Below the pieces are notes generated by a model. The model saw only the letters and a program-made list of their open reading frames with translations. It did no database searches and was not told where the DNA came from. The translations under genes were made by a program, and so were the position numbers. From assembly GCF_000719775.1 (NCBI RefSeq), contig NZ_JOHR01000011.1, forward strand, positions 124,001 to 188,000: a DNA stretch of 64,000 bases. The letters run 5' to 3'. Shown piece after piece: positions 8,766-17,554 of this stretch (positions are counted from its first letter, which is position 1; each line of letters begins with the position of its first letter). The DNA comes from Streptomyces sp. NRRL F-5135 (lineage in GTDB: Bacteria > Actinomycetota > Actinomycetes > Streptomycetales > Streptomycetaceae).

Positions 8766-10616
8766 TCAGCCCAAGCGCTGGACCAGCGCGTGGTACTCGT
8801 CCCACATCTCCTTCGGCGCGTGGTCCCCGAAGGTGTTCAGGTGCTCGGGCACGAGCGCCGCCTCCTCTCGCCAGACCTCCTTGTCCACCGAGAGCAGGAA
8901 GTCCAGCTCGGCCTCGGACAGCTTCAACCCCTCCGTGTCCAGCGACTCCTTGGTCGGCAGCACGCCGATCGGCGTCTCGACGCCCTCGGCCGTACCGTCC
9001 AGGCGCTCCACGATCCACTTCAGGACGCGGCTGTTCTCGCCGAAGCCGGGCCAGACGAACTTGCCGTCCTCGTCCTTGCGGAACCAGTTCACGTAGTAGA
9101 TCTTCGGCAGGCCGGCCCGGTCCCCGTCCCGCGCGGCGTCCTGTCCGACCTTGACCCAGTGGGCCATGTAGTCGCCCATGTTGTAGCCGCAGAAGGGCAG
9201 CATGGCGAACGGGTCGCGGCGCAGCTCGCCGACCTTGCCCTCGGCCGCCGCCGTCTTCTCGGACGCGACGTTGGCGCCGAGGAAGACGCCGTGCTGCCAG
9301 TCGAAGGACTCCGTGACCAGCGGTACGGCGGAGGCGCGGCGCCCGCCGAAGAGGATCGCCGAGATCGGGACGCCCTTGGGGTCCTCCCACTCGGGCGCGA
9401 TGATGGGGCACTGCCCGGCCGGGACGGTGAACCGGGCGTTGGGGTGCGCGGCGGGCGTGCCGGACTCCGGCGTCCAGTCGTTGCCCTTCCAGTCGATCAG
9501 CCGCGCCGGCGGCTCCTCGGTCATCCCCTCCCACCAGACGTCGCCACCGTCCTCGGTGAGCGCGACGTTGGTGAAGACGGAGTTGCCCCACAGGGTCTTC
9601 ATCGCGTTGGCGTTGGTGTGCTCGCCCGTCCCGGGCGCGACGCCGAAGAAACCGGCCTCCGGGTTGATCGCGTAGAGCCGGCCGTCCTCCCCGAACCGCA
9701 TCCAGGCGATGTCGTCACCGATGGTCTCCACCGTCCAGCCGGAGATGGTGGGTTCCAGCATGGCGAGGTTCGTCTTACCGCACGCCGACGGGAAGGCCGC
9801 CGCCACGTACTTCGGCTCCCCCTGCGGCGGGGTGAGCTTGAGGACCAGCATGTGCTCCGCGAGCCAGCCCTCGTCGCGCGCCATGACGGAGGCGATGCGC
9901 AGCGCGTAGCACTTCTTGCCCAGCAGCGCGTTGCCGCCGTACCCGGAGCCGTACGACCAGATCTCGCGGGCCTCCGGGAAGTGCGAGATGTACTTGGTCG
10001 AGTTGCAGGGCCAGGGGACGTCCGCCTGGCCCGGCTCCAGCGGCGCGCCCAGCGAGTGCACGGCCTTGACGAACGTGCCGTCCTCGCCGAGTTCCGCCAG
10101 CACGGCGCTGCCCATGCGCGTCATCGTGCGCATGGAGACGGCGACGTACGCGGAGTCCGTGATCTCGACGCCGAGCGCGGAGAGCGGCGAGCCGAGCGGG
10201 CCCATGCAGAACGGCACGACGTACATCGTGCGACCGCGCATCGAGCCGCGGAACAGGCCCTGCTCACCGGTGAAGATCTCCCGCATCTCGGCGGGGTCCT
10301 TCCAGTGGTTCGTCGGCCCGGCGTCCTCCTCCTTCTCGGAGCAGATGAACGTACGGTCCTCGACCCGGGCGACATCGGTGGGGTCGGACGCGGCGTAGTA
10401 GGAGTTCGGCCGCTTGACCGGGTCGAGTTTCGTGAACGTGCCCTTGGCGACGAGCTCCCCGCACAGGCGCTCGTACTCACTCTCGGATCCGTCGCACCAG
10501 ACCACGCTGTCCGGTTCGGTGATGCTCGCGATCTCGTCCACCCAGGAGATCAGCTCCTGGTGGCGGGTGGGGGCGGGGGTGGGGACGGTGGTGGGAGCCG
10601 CGATGTCGCGCGCCAC
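8766..10616 (-). CDS. pckG: phosphoenolpyruvate carboxykinase (GTP)
   Basis: A 616-aa GTP-dependent PEP carboxykinase, interconverting oxaloacetate and PEP at the junction of the TCA cycle and gluconeogenesis. The P-loop is [12 protein letters not shown] (about residue 272). The Mn/GTP-binding blocks [15 protein letters not shown] and [17 protein letters not shown] are both intact. The start is the GTG at 10616 (VARDIAAP), preceded by AAGGAG 5 nt upstream; longer in-frame starts lack a ribosome binding site. Length and motifs are normal for the family. It is divergent to the hemolysin-III gene. Confidence 0.96.
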   Translation of the reverse strand: MARDIAAPTTVPTPAPTRHQELISWVDEIASITEPDSVVWCDGSESEYERLCGELVAKGTFTKLDPVKRPNSYYAASDPTDVARVEDRTFICSEKEEDAGPTNHWKDPAEMREIFTGEQGLFRGSMRGRTMYVVPFCMGPLGSPLSALGVEITDSAYVAVSMRTMTRMGSAVLAELGEDGTFVKAVHSLGAPLEPGQADVPWPCNSTKYISHFPEAREIWSYGSGYGGNALLGKKCYALRIASVMARDEGWLAEHMLVLKLTPPQGEPKYVAAAFPSACGKTNLAMLEPTISGWTVETIGDDIAWMRFGEDGRLYAINPEAGFFGVAPGTGEHTNANAMKTLWGNSVFTNVALTEDGGDVWWEGMTEEPPARLIDWKGNDWTPESGTPAAHPNARFTVPAGQCPIIAPEWEDPKGVPISAILFGGRRASAVPLVTESFDWQHGVFLGANVASEKTAAAEGKVGELRRDPFAMLPFCGYNMGDYMAHWVKVGQDAARDGDRAGLPKIYYVNWFRKDEDGKFVWPGFGENSRVLKWIVERLDGTAEGVETPIGVLPTKESLDTEGLKLSEAELDFLLSVDKEVWREEAALVPEHLNTFGDHAPKEMWDEYHALVQRLG

Positions 10617-10937
10617 GATTGCTCCTTGGTGAGGGTTTTGAGGTTTTGTGCCCCTTGGGGGCTGCGACCCGGATGCTTCGTAGCCGCTCATCCGGTGCCG
10701 ACCGCACTCATTTGATCATCCGACGCTTCCGCCCATCTGTCCAGAGGGCCGCACACGTGAGCATCGCCACTCGCGATACAGGCGTAAGGAACGCGGACGG
10801 TACGTGGACGCCACCTGTGCGTCACGTGGGGCGCTCGTGCGTCGCCCTGCTCGCACGTCGCACTCATCGCCCGTCGCACTGCTCGTACGCCACAGTCCCC
10901 GGACCGAACCTACGCACCCGTAGGTAGCATTACCTCC
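10617..10937 (+). other. divergent intergenic region pckG / hemolysin III
   Basis: No gene is seen. TAGCAT at 10925-10930 is a good -10 box whose expected transcript start (10937-10938) coincides with the hemolysin-III ATG, indicating a leaderless message. The middle (about 10840-10895) holds imperfect repeats of CGTCGCACT. The pckG promoter must lie near 10640-10750 on the minus strand but no convincing box was identified. Confidence 0.5.
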
Positions 10938-11654
10938 ATGACTCCTGCCGCCGTGCCCGAGCCGACCGCGAACACCTCAGAAGGCCGAGAAGGCCCGGTC
11001 GAGATCGAACTGCCAAGCCCGGTCAAGCCGAAGCTGCGCGGCTGGCTGCACGCCGGCATGTTCCCCGCCGTGGTGATAGCGGGCCTCGCCCTGATCGCGC
11101 TCACGGACTCCACCCGGGCCCGGATCGCGTGCGGCATCTACGTCCTGACGGCGTGCCTGCTCTTCGGCGTCAGCGCGCTGTACCACCGGGGCACCTGGGG
11201 CCCGCGCGGCGAGGCCGTGCTGCGCCGGCTCGACCACGCGAACATCTTCCTGATCATCGCGGGCACCTACACCCCGTTGACCATGCTGCTGCTCCCCGAG
11301 TCGTCCGGCCGGATCCTGCTCTGGGCGGTGTGGGCCGCCGCCGTGGCCGGTATCACCTTCCGGGTCTTCTGGGTCGGCGCCCCGCGCTGGCTCTACACGC
11401 CCTGCTACATCGCCATGGGCTGGGCCGCGGTCTTCTTCCTGCCCGATTTCCTGCGGACCGGCGGGATCGCCGTGCTCGTCCTGGTCATCGTCGGCGGGGT
11501 GCTCTACAGCGCGGGCGGCGTGATCTACGGGCTGAAGCGGCCGAACCCGTCACCGCGGTGGTTCGGCTTCCACGAGGTGTTCCACTCCTTGACGCTGGCC
11601 GCGTTCGTCGTGCACTTCATCGGGATCTCGCTGGTGGCGTACCAGCACTCCTGA
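10938..11654 (+). CDS. hemolysin III / TrhA (PAQR-like) membrane protein
   Basis: A 238-aa integral membrane protein with about seven transmembrane helices after a charged N-terminus of some 35 residues. Family-defining zinc-site residues are present: GVSALYHRGTW in the second helix region, RLDHANIFLIIAGTYTP, and FHEVFHSLTLAAFVVHF near the end. TrhA homologues are linked to membrane-lipid homeostasis; the haemolysin name is historical. No Shine-Dalgarno precedes the ATG, but a -10 box 7 nt upstream suggests leaderless translation. Confidence 0.9.
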   Translation: MTPAAVPEPTANTSEGREGPVEIELPSPVKPKLRGWLHAGMFPAVVIAGLALIALTDSTRARIACGIYVLTACLLFGVSALYHRGTWGPRGEAVLRRLDHANIFLIIAGTYTPLTMLLLPESSGRILLWAVWAAAVAGITFRVFWVGAPRWLYTPCYIAMGWAAVFFLPDFLRTGGIAVLVLVIVGGVLYSAGGVIYGLKRPNPSPRWFGFHEVFHSLTLAAFVVHFIGISLVAYQHS

Positions 11655-11779
11655 CGAAAACCGGTCCGGGGCCGGGCAGGTGTCGGGGCCTGCCCGGCGA
11701 CAGGACCGGACAGGTGCCGGCGGTCGGCCCGGCTCCAGGACCGGCCCGGCCACCGGCCCGGCAGCAGGACCGGCCCGGC

Positions 11780-13606
11780 TCACGTGACGTCGTACGCCCG
11801 CAGCCACAGCTCCAGCGTCAGCACCAGCCACAGCTTCCCGCCCTGCCGGGGCAGCAACGCGCCCTCGCCCCGCAGCCACTCCCGTACGGTGTCCTGCCGG
11901 AACAGCCCGCGCTCCCGCGCCGCCCGCCCCAGCAGCAGGTCCTCCGCCAGCTCCCGCAGCGGCCCCCCGAGCCACTGCTGCACCGGTACGCGCATCCCGC
12001 TCTTCGGCCGGTCCACCACCGTGCCCGGCAGCAGATCCCGTACGGCCTCCTTGAGCACCCACTTCTCGACCGTGCCGGACAGCTTCCAGCGCGGCGGGGT
12101 GGCGAAGGCGTGGTCCACCACCCGGCGGTCGAAGAGCGGGGCGCGGCCCTCGATGCCCTGGGAGGCGGTGAGGCGTTCGACCTTGGTGAGGATGTGGTGG
12201 GCGCCCTTGGTGCGGAGATTGCAGTGCAGGAGCTGGTTGAGCAGGTGGTTCATCCGCCCGTCCCGGGGCCCGGGGCTGAGGTAGGGCGCGACGAACCGTT
12301 CCGGGCGCGGCGCCGTGGCCAGCGCGTCGAGCGCGTCCGCGGTGAGCAGGCGGGGAAGGTCGGTGTAGCACTTGCGGTACGAGCGCAGGTACGCCGTCTC
12401 GCGCGGGTCGTCCGCGACCCCGCTCGCGTACGGGTCGTCGCGGTGCATCTCGTACACCAGCATGGGCAGGTTCTTCGGTCCGCCGAAGACCGGATCGCCG
12501 CCTTCCCCGTTCAGCACCACGCTCAGCCCGTCGCCCGCCACGGCCTCCGCGAGCATGAGATTGGGCACGGTCAGCGGATCGCCCACCGGGCTGTCGAGCA
12601 GCGCGGCGGCCTCCGCGAGGCGCGCGGCGACGGCGGCGCCCGAGACGGTGAGGATCCGGTGGCGGGTGTGGCAGTGGGCGGCGACGAGTCCCGAGTACCC
12701 CAGTTCGTTGGGGAGTTCGGTACCGAAGCTGATGGAGTACGTGTGGACGGGGTGGGGGTGCAGTTTCGCCGCGAGCGCGGTCACCAGTGAGCTGTCCACG
12801 CCACCGGAGAGCAGGACGCCCACGGCCTCGGCCGGCGGCAACCGGCGCGCCGTGGCCGCCTCCAGCAGCTCGCGCAGGCGCGCGGCGTACGGGCCGGGTC
12901 CTTCCCCGGGCCCCCGCGCCGCGCCGCCGTCGCCGGCCGGCCCGGCGTCGAGCCGTTCCTCCGGCTCCCAGTACGTCTCCTCCACCGGCTCCACCGGCGT
13001 CCGCGCCCCGTCCGCCGGGGACCCGTCCGCCCGGAGTCGCAGCACCCGGCCGGGCAGCACCTCGCGCACCCCGCGCAGCAGCGTCTCCTCGCCCGGGAGG
13101 TACGCGAACGTGAGGAACGACCGTACGGCGGCCAGTTCCAGCCCCGTGCCGAGCGCGGGCCAGCGCCGCAGCGCGCGCAGCGAGGTGGACGCGGCCCAGC
13201 AGCCGTCGGCACGGGCGTAGAAGAGGGTGCGGGCGCCCACGTGGTCCCGGATCAGGACCAGTTCCGCGCCGTCGCGTACGGCGAGGGCGAACATGCCGTC
13301 CGCCGCCCGGATCCCGGCCGTGCCGAGCCGGGCCCAGCAGCGCAGCAGCAGTTCGCCGTCGGGGCAGTCGGGCGGCGCGGGCGCGCCGGCGGCGGCCAGG
13401 GCGGCGAACAGCTCGGGCCGGTTGTGCAGGGTGACCTCGCCGACGGCGGTACGGCCGTACGCGGTGAACGGGCCGGTGGCGTGGCCCGGTTCCCCCTCCA
13501 CCAGCGCGAGGCCGGGGGCCTGCGGGCGTACGGTGGCGCCCATCGCGGCGAGGTGGTCGTCAGCGCGGCCGGGGGCGGGGGCGAGGCAGGCACAGAAGCG
13601 CGCCAT
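11780..13606 (-). CDS. asparagine synthetase-like protein lacking the Cys2 nucleophile
   Basis: A 608-aa two-domain AsnB-like protein. The N-terminal Ntn-glutaminase-like domain has LHNRPEL, DGELLL, ADGMFALAVRD and RDHVGARTLFYA. The C-terminal ATP pyrophosphatase domain has the PP-loop LSGGVDSS near residue 266, plus NGEGGDPVFGG. True glutamine-dependent enzymes start Met-Cys so that Cys becomes N-terminal; here the start is MARFCACLAP (Cys5 and Cys7). GAGAGGA 6 nt upstream supports this start, so glutaminase activity is doubtful. It may be ammonia-dependent or form another amide or lactam-type bond. It lies 83 bp downstream of the Toprim operon on the same strand and could be its last gene. 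Confidence 0.82.
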   Translation of the reverse strand: MARFCACLAPAPGRADDHLAAMGATVRPQAPGLALVEGEPGHATGPFTAYGRTAVGEVTLHNRPELFAALAAAGAPAPPDCPDGELLLRCWARLGTAGIRAADGMFALAVRDGAELVLIRDHVGARTLFYARADGCWAASTSLRALRRWPALGTGLELAAVRSFLTFAYLPGEETLLRGVREVLPGRVLRLRADGSPADGARTPVEPVEETYWEPEERLDAGPAGDGGAARGPGEGPGPYAARLRELLEAATARRLPPAEAVGVLLSGGVDSSLVTALAAKLHPHPVHTYSISFGTELPNELGYSGLVAAHCHTRHRILTVSGAAVAARLAEAAALLDSPVGDPLTVPNLMLAEAVAGDGLSVVLNGEGGDPVFGGPKNLPMLVYEMHRDDPYASGVADDPRETAYLRSYRKCYTDLPRLLTADALDALATAPRPERFVAPYLSPGPRDGRMNHLLNQLLHCNLRTKGAHHILTKVERLTASQGIEGRAPLFDRRVVDHAFATPPRWKLSGTVEKWVLKEAVRDLLPGTVVDRPKSGMRVPVQQWLGGPLRELAEDLLLGRAARERGLFRQDTVREWLRGEGALLPRQGGKLWLVLTLELWLRAYDVT

Positions 13607-13689
13607 GGCGGTTGTCCTCTCACGGGACGCGGGGGATGAGCAGGACCCACAGCATGCACAGGACGCATGGGACGCATGGGACGGACGGG

Positions 13690-14262
13690 TCAGCCGAAGT
13701 CGTCGTCGCCCCAGTCGCCGCCGCCGTCGGAGTCCCAGGAGTCACCGGAGTCCCAGTCGTCGTTACCCGAGTCGCCGCCCGCGTCGCTGCCGCTGCCGTC
13801 GTCGTCACCGTCGTACTGGTAGTCCCCTCCCCCGCCCGAACTCTGGGCCGCCGCCTGCTGCCGCAGTTCCTCCTCCTCTTCGGGCGTGAGGCTGACCGGC
13901 GGGTAGTGGGCGGCGGTGACGGCGAGGGTCGCCAGGCCCAGTGTGCCCAGGAGCACTCCCATGCGGGCGCCGTACGAGGTCCGGTTGAGCATGACCGACT
14001 CGCCCTGGCCCCAGACCGTACGGCCGTAGCCGATGTCGCGGCCGTAGGTCACGGTCCCGTCCGCGTGACTGCGCTTGATGATCCGGTTGCCGAGCAGTTC
14101 GTCGGTGCCGCTGGCGCCCCGGTTGTCGCGCCAGCGCACGCCGGCGGTGCCCGGCACGCGCGTGCGCCACTCCTCGCGTCCTTCGCCGTCCTCGTAGATG
14201 CGGTGGACGCTGCCGTCGGCGAGCAGTTCGTCGCGGTAGGAAATCTCGCGTGGCCGGTTCAT
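13690..14262 (-). CDS. acidic single-pass membrane protein, last gene of the Toprim trio
   Basis: A 190-aa protein. Residues 1-95 contain beta-type repeats (DGSVHRIYEDGEGREEW, DGTVTYGRDIGYGRTVWG) reminiscent of short sensor or WG-like repeats. One hydrophobic helix follows (GVLLGTLGLATLAVTAAHY), then a very acidic Gly/Asp/Ser tail ending GDDDFG. The ATG at 14262 overlaps the stop of the upstream gene by ATGA, implying translational coupling. The function is not recognised. Topology probably places the tail opposite the N-terminal repeats. Confidence 0.7.
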   Translation of the reverse strand: MNRPREISYRDELLADGSVHRIYEDGEGREEWRTRVPGTAGVRWRDNRGASGTDELLGNRIIKRSHADGTVTYGRDIGYGRTVWGQGESVMLNRTSYGARMGVLLGTLGLATLAVTAAHYPPVSLTPEEEEELRQQAAAQSSGGGGDYQYDGDDDGSGSDAGGDSGNDDWDSGDSWDSDGGGDWGDDDFG

Positions 14263-15254
14263 CGTGACGTGACCTTGTCCTCGGTTCGTCCGGCCGGTTC
14301 GTCGTCCGGCCAGGTCATGAAGCCCGCCGCGCGCAGGTCCCGGAGGCCGGGCCAGGTCCATGCGGAGTGGTGCGGTGTCCTGGGCCCGCGCACCAGGCGC
14401 AGGACCGTGCGCAGCAACCTGGCCGGGGGCACGGCCTCCACCTCGGCGGTCCGGCCCCGGGCGAGCCGGCCCCGCTCACGGGGGGTCAGCGCGGCGGGCA
14501 GCCGGTCGTCGGCCCCGAGCTGTCGCCGGGGACCGCGCGCGGAGAACAGGTGCAGCGCCAGGGCGTGCCGGGGCGCGAGGCCGAGGGAGGAGACCCGGAC
14601 GGCGGGGCCGCCGTCGCGCGCGGCGTCCTGACGGAGTTCGCCGCGTATGCGCGCGGCCAGCGCGAGGCCGGACGCGTCGGCGTCGTGCAGTACGTACACG
14701 GTGCCCGTGCCGGTGCCGGAACCAGAGCCCTCGCCCGCGCGGACGAGGCCCGCCACCAGCCGGTGGTCGAGCGGGAGATCCTCGGCGGCGAGCACCGGAC
14801 AGGCGGCCTCCAGGTGCACGTCGTTCGCGAGGAGCATCCGGGCCACGGCACGGTTCTGGCAGACGAGCAGCCGGGGCAGCCCGTAGTCGTAGAGGTCGGG
14901 CGCGGGCTGCCGGGGCGCGGACGGGAGCGGGGGTACGGATTCCGGTACGGATTCCGGTACGGGTACGGGCCCGAGCAGCCCCGGCACCTTCCCGTACCGC
15001 TCCTCGTACCGGCGCAGGGCGCGCGCGAAGCTCTCGTACCGTACGGGCGGGGCCGGCGAGAGCGGGACCCGGCGCGGGAGGGCCCCGAGCGGGCGCAGCA
15101 CGCGGCACGCCTCGTAGTACAGCTGCCGGTCGGTGAACCGGATTCCGCCGGGCGCGGCCACCCGGACGACCGCCTTGGCGAGCGCGCGGTCGAGGAGCAG
15201 GTCCCCGACGGTCCGGGCGGCACCAGCGGCCCCGATGTCGTGGAGCGCGCTCAC
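14259..15254 (-). CDS. Toprim-domain protein with a topoisomerase VI-A/Spo11-like tyrosine motif
   Basis: A 331-aa soluble protein. Near the N-terminus a winged-helix-like segment reads IRFTDRQLYYEACRVL (residues 38-53), like the catalytic-tyrosine motif of Topo VI subunit A/Spo11 (candidates Tyr46/Tyr47). A degenerate Toprim domain follows: LLVCQNRAVARMLLAND (about 129-145), where the usual acidic residue is replaced, then YVLHDADASGLALA (about 187-200), carrying the DxD-x-x-G signature. A proline/serine linker lies at 96-120. The GTG start overlaps the upstream stop by GTGA. It is a paralogue of the upstream protein without zinc ribbon or membrane helices. The resemblance to DNA-cleaving enzymes is by motif only. 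Confidence 0.62.
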   Translation of the reverse strand: MSALHDIGAAGAARTVGDLLLDRALAKAVVRVAAPGGIRFTDRQLYYEACRVLRPLGALPRRVPLSPAPPVRYESFARALRRYEERYGKVPGLLGPVPVPESVPESVPPLPSAPRQPAPDLYDYGLPRLLVCQNRAVARMLLANDVHLEAACPVLAAEDLPLDHRLVAGLVRAGEGSGSGTGTGTVYVLHDADASGLALAARIRGELRQDAARDGGPAVRVSSLGLAPRHALALHLFSARGPRRQLGADDRLPAALTPRERGRLARGRTAEVEAVPPARLLRTVLRLVRGPRTPHHSAWTWPGLRDLRAAGFMTWPDDEPAGRTEDKVTSR

Positions 15255-16312
15255 CGGGCGGCCTCGCCGGGCCAGGTGAGGAAGCCGATGGACGCGGCCT
15301 TGCGGTGGTCGGGGTCGGGGTCCGTGCCGGGGTCGGCATATGCGGTGGCGCGTTCCAGGACCTTGGTGACGACGGCCAGCAGCCTGGCGGGTGGCACGCC
15401 GACCAGGGGGGTGGACCAGCCCTTGGCCAGCCAGTCGACCTCGTCGCGGGTCAGCGAGGTGTCCGCGCGCAACTGTTCCACCACCTCGGCCCCGGGTTCC
15501 GGGCCTTGCAGCGGCAGCGCGTTCTCCGCCTTCATCACGGCCCGGGGCGGCAGGCCCGCGTCGACGACCCGTCGGCCGGGAAGCGCATGCCGGGTCTGCC
15601 CGGCCAGCAGGCAGCCGGCCGGGTCGGCGTCGTGCAGGACGACGACGGGCACCGAGTCCGGCACCTGCCGGACATCGGGGACGAGGACGACTCCGTACCG
15701 CTGGGGGACGCCGTTGGCGGCGAGGAAGAGGGCGATGTCCGGGTCCTGGCAGAGCAGGGCGGCTCGTACGGCCTTCGGTTCCGCGGGCCGGAACGCGGCG
15801 GCGTCCGTCCCCTCCACGACCCCGTCCGGGAGCGAGCCGTAGATGTGCTTCCACCGCCGCACGTCCTCGCTCCGGAAGCGTTCACGCGGGAGGGCGGCCG
15901 TGGTACGCCGTCCTGACCTCCACGTGGAGACGACGGTGATGACGACAGCTATCAGAAGGAAGGAACCGAAGAAGGCGAGTACGCCCGCGCCGCCGCCTAT
16001 GGTGAGGCCGGCGACCAGCATGAGCAGCCCGACCGGCACCCCGCACCCGGCACACCCGGCGGCGGCCGAGGCCTCGCCGCCGCTCTTGCGTGCCTTCCGC
16101 GTCTTGCGCGTCACCGCGAACCACAGCTGGTCGACCGTGATCTTGATCTTCCCGTCGTCGCCGAGCTTCTGGACGAGACGGCGGATCCGGAGATCGTGCA
16201 GGCCGAGGGGGTGGGTCTTCGGCTCGAAGGCGTACGCGCGCTTGCACTTGGAGCAGACCTGGCCGGTGCGTTCCTTGTAGAGCAGCGACTGGGAGCAGTG
16301 CGGGCATATCAT
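15251..16312 (-). CDS. zinc-ribbon, membrane-anchored Toprim-like protein
   Basis: A 353-aa protein. A CPHC...CSKC zinc ribbon (residues 3-23) is followed by a helix-turn-helix-like stretch (LHDLRIRRLVQKL, then IKITVDQLWFAVTRK). Two close hydrophobic helices come next (GLLMLVAGLTIGGGAGVLAFFG, then a second of about 20 residues). The C-terminal half is Toprim-like: ALLCQDPDIALFLAANG then VVVLHDADPAGCLLA. VDQLWFAV occupies the position of the downstream paralogue's DRQLYYEA, without the tyrosine pair. GGAGGG precedes the ATG at 16312. It is the first gene of a tightly coupled trio. The role is unknown; DNA or RNA binding at the membrane is an inference. Confidence 0.65.
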   Translation of the reverse strand: MICPHCSQSLLYKERTGQVCSKCKRAYAFEPKTHPLGLHDLRIRRLVQKLGDDGKIKITVDQLWFAVTRKTRKARKSGGEASAAAGCAGCGVPVGLLMLVAGLTIGGGAGVLAFFGSFLLIAVVITVVSTWRSGRRTTAALPRERFRSEDVRRWKHIYGSLPDGVVEGTDAAAFRPAEPKAVRAALLCQDPDIALFLAANGVPQRYGVVLVPDVRQVPDSVPVVVLHDADPAGCLLAGQTRHALPGRRVVDAGLPPRAVMKAENALPLQGPEPGAEVVEQLRADTSLTRDEVDWLAKGWSTPLVGVPPARLLAVVTKVLERATAYADPGTDPDPDHRKAASIGFLTWPGEAAR

Positions 16313-16961
16313 CGCGGGCCCTCCAGCACGGAGGCGGCCGGTCGCGGCGTCGCGGCGAGGCGTTCCCGTACGAAACGGGGAACGAGCGCGCAGCCGACCC
16401 CCCGGCCTCGACGGCGCCACCCGACACCACCCCGAGCACGGGCAACCGCCCGGTACCCGTCACGGACGACGCCGGCACCCCCGCCCGGCCCCGCCCACGG
16501 TCTCGCTCCCCGATCCCCCATCAACGCCCCCCTCGCGCTGCCGAACACGATCGCATCGTAAGCCCCGTCCCGGAACACCGGGGACGCGAAATACGACGTC
16601 CAGATGTGAACGAGCTGAACGGGCGGCGTACGAGACGGAGTTGCGGGCCGGAGTTGCCAGCAGGCCCGATGCGCGGGGGCACCCGGTCCCGCCGCATCCG
16701 CCCAGCCGAGGGGGCCCGCCCCACGAGCCCCGACCCCGCCCCTGCCCCGCCCCTGCCCCCGCACGTGCCGCCCGGCGTCGGCCACAGCCTCCGCGAGAAC
16801 CAGCACCGCCGGGCCCACCAGAATCGATAGCCCCCACTTCCGTAGCGCTGAACGCAACAGCTGACGCAAGAGTGCGCCACACACCTGGCATGCAGACTCC
16901 AGCGCACCGCGATGGGGGCACCCTCACGAACTCGCGGCGGCGGCGCCCTGGCTTACCGCGT
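16313..16961 (-). other. 650-bp stretch without a supported gene
   Basis: Between the DUF397 gene and the Toprim operon, both on the minus strand. A long minus-strand frame covers much of it and includes one hydrophobic run, but it has no ribosome binding site and no recognisable family. The operon promoter should lie in the last 150 bp before 16312. Possibly decayed DNA at the edge of the accessory island. Confidence 0.4.
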
Positions 16962-17177
16962 TCAGCCCGAGCGCTTCGCCTGCGCGGTGAAGGCGGCCCA
17001 GGCACGCCACCCGAAAACCAGAACCGGCCCGGTCGGCACCTTGCTGTCCCGCACGGGCACCCGCCCGGGCAGGCCGTCGAACACCTCTATGCAGTTGCCC
17101 TGGTCACCGCTGTAACTGCTCTTTCGCCAGTGCGCGCGGCTGAGGCCTGTGTGGTGGTGGCCGGTGGAGTGAATCAC
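16962..17177 (-). CDS. DUF397 domain protein
   Basis: A 71-aa protein with the full DUF397 signature: WRKSSYSGDQGNCIEV, then VPVRDSKVPTGPVLVF and a final WRAWAAFT. Such proteins are small partners of XRE regulators and are abundant in streptomycetes, where they modulate development or stress responses. The GTG at 17177 follows GGGGAACAG. It overlaps by GTGA the stop of a short XRE remnant, showing the ancestral pair was translationally coupled. Confidence 0.85.
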   Translation of the reverse strand: MIHSTGHHHTGLSRAHWRKSSYSGDQGNCIEVFDGLPGRVPVRDSKVPTGPVLVFGWRAWAAFTAQAKRSG

Positions 17178-17350
17178 GTCTGTTCCCCAATTCGGCGCTC
17201 GATCATGTCGTGCGAAGGGCCTACGTCCAGGGCCGCCGCTCGCAACAGATCGAAGGGGCATCAGCCACCGGACCGGCCCTGGCAAACTCGTCTGGGCCGA
17301 ATGGAACTCACCGACCCCAGCGACCGCCGACGAGTAGCCGAAAATCAAGG
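17174..17350 (-). pseudogene. remnant of the XRE regulator paired with DUF397
   Basis: The minus strand just upstream of the DUF397 start reads FDLLRAAALDVGPSHDMIE (from about 17257), like the C-terminus of XRE/DUF397-partner regulators. Its stop overlaps the DUF397 GTG. The preceding FGPDEFARAGPVADAP is in another frame, and stop codons interrupt the region. No helix-turn-helix part survives before 17555. Identification rests on the C-terminal pattern and gene context. Confidence 0.45.
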
Positions 17351-17554
17351 ATGCCCCGTGGGATAGTTCGGAGTGGTGGACACGGACAACGGCTGACACC
17401 GCGTCCGCCACCCCAGCCGGAAAAGGGCTGCCCCACAGTTCCAGCGGACCCCCGACGCCTGCTATGGCCACCCGCCAGGCGCAGCATCTGAACGCACACC
17501 ACGCAGAAGCGCCGCCAGGACGCGCCTAATAGTGCGTCATTTTACTGGCGCGAT

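Noticed and set aside
11780..13606. Lasso-peptide cyclase interpretation of the AsnB-like gene
   Set aside because: No precursor peptide, RRE or leader peptidase gene nearby; only the missing Cys2 hints at it.
16309..16884. Minus-strand frame of about 190 codons with a hydrophobic segment
   Set aside because: No ribosome binding site, Gly/Arg-rich composition, no family resemblance; it would overlap the start of the zinc-ribbon Toprim gene.
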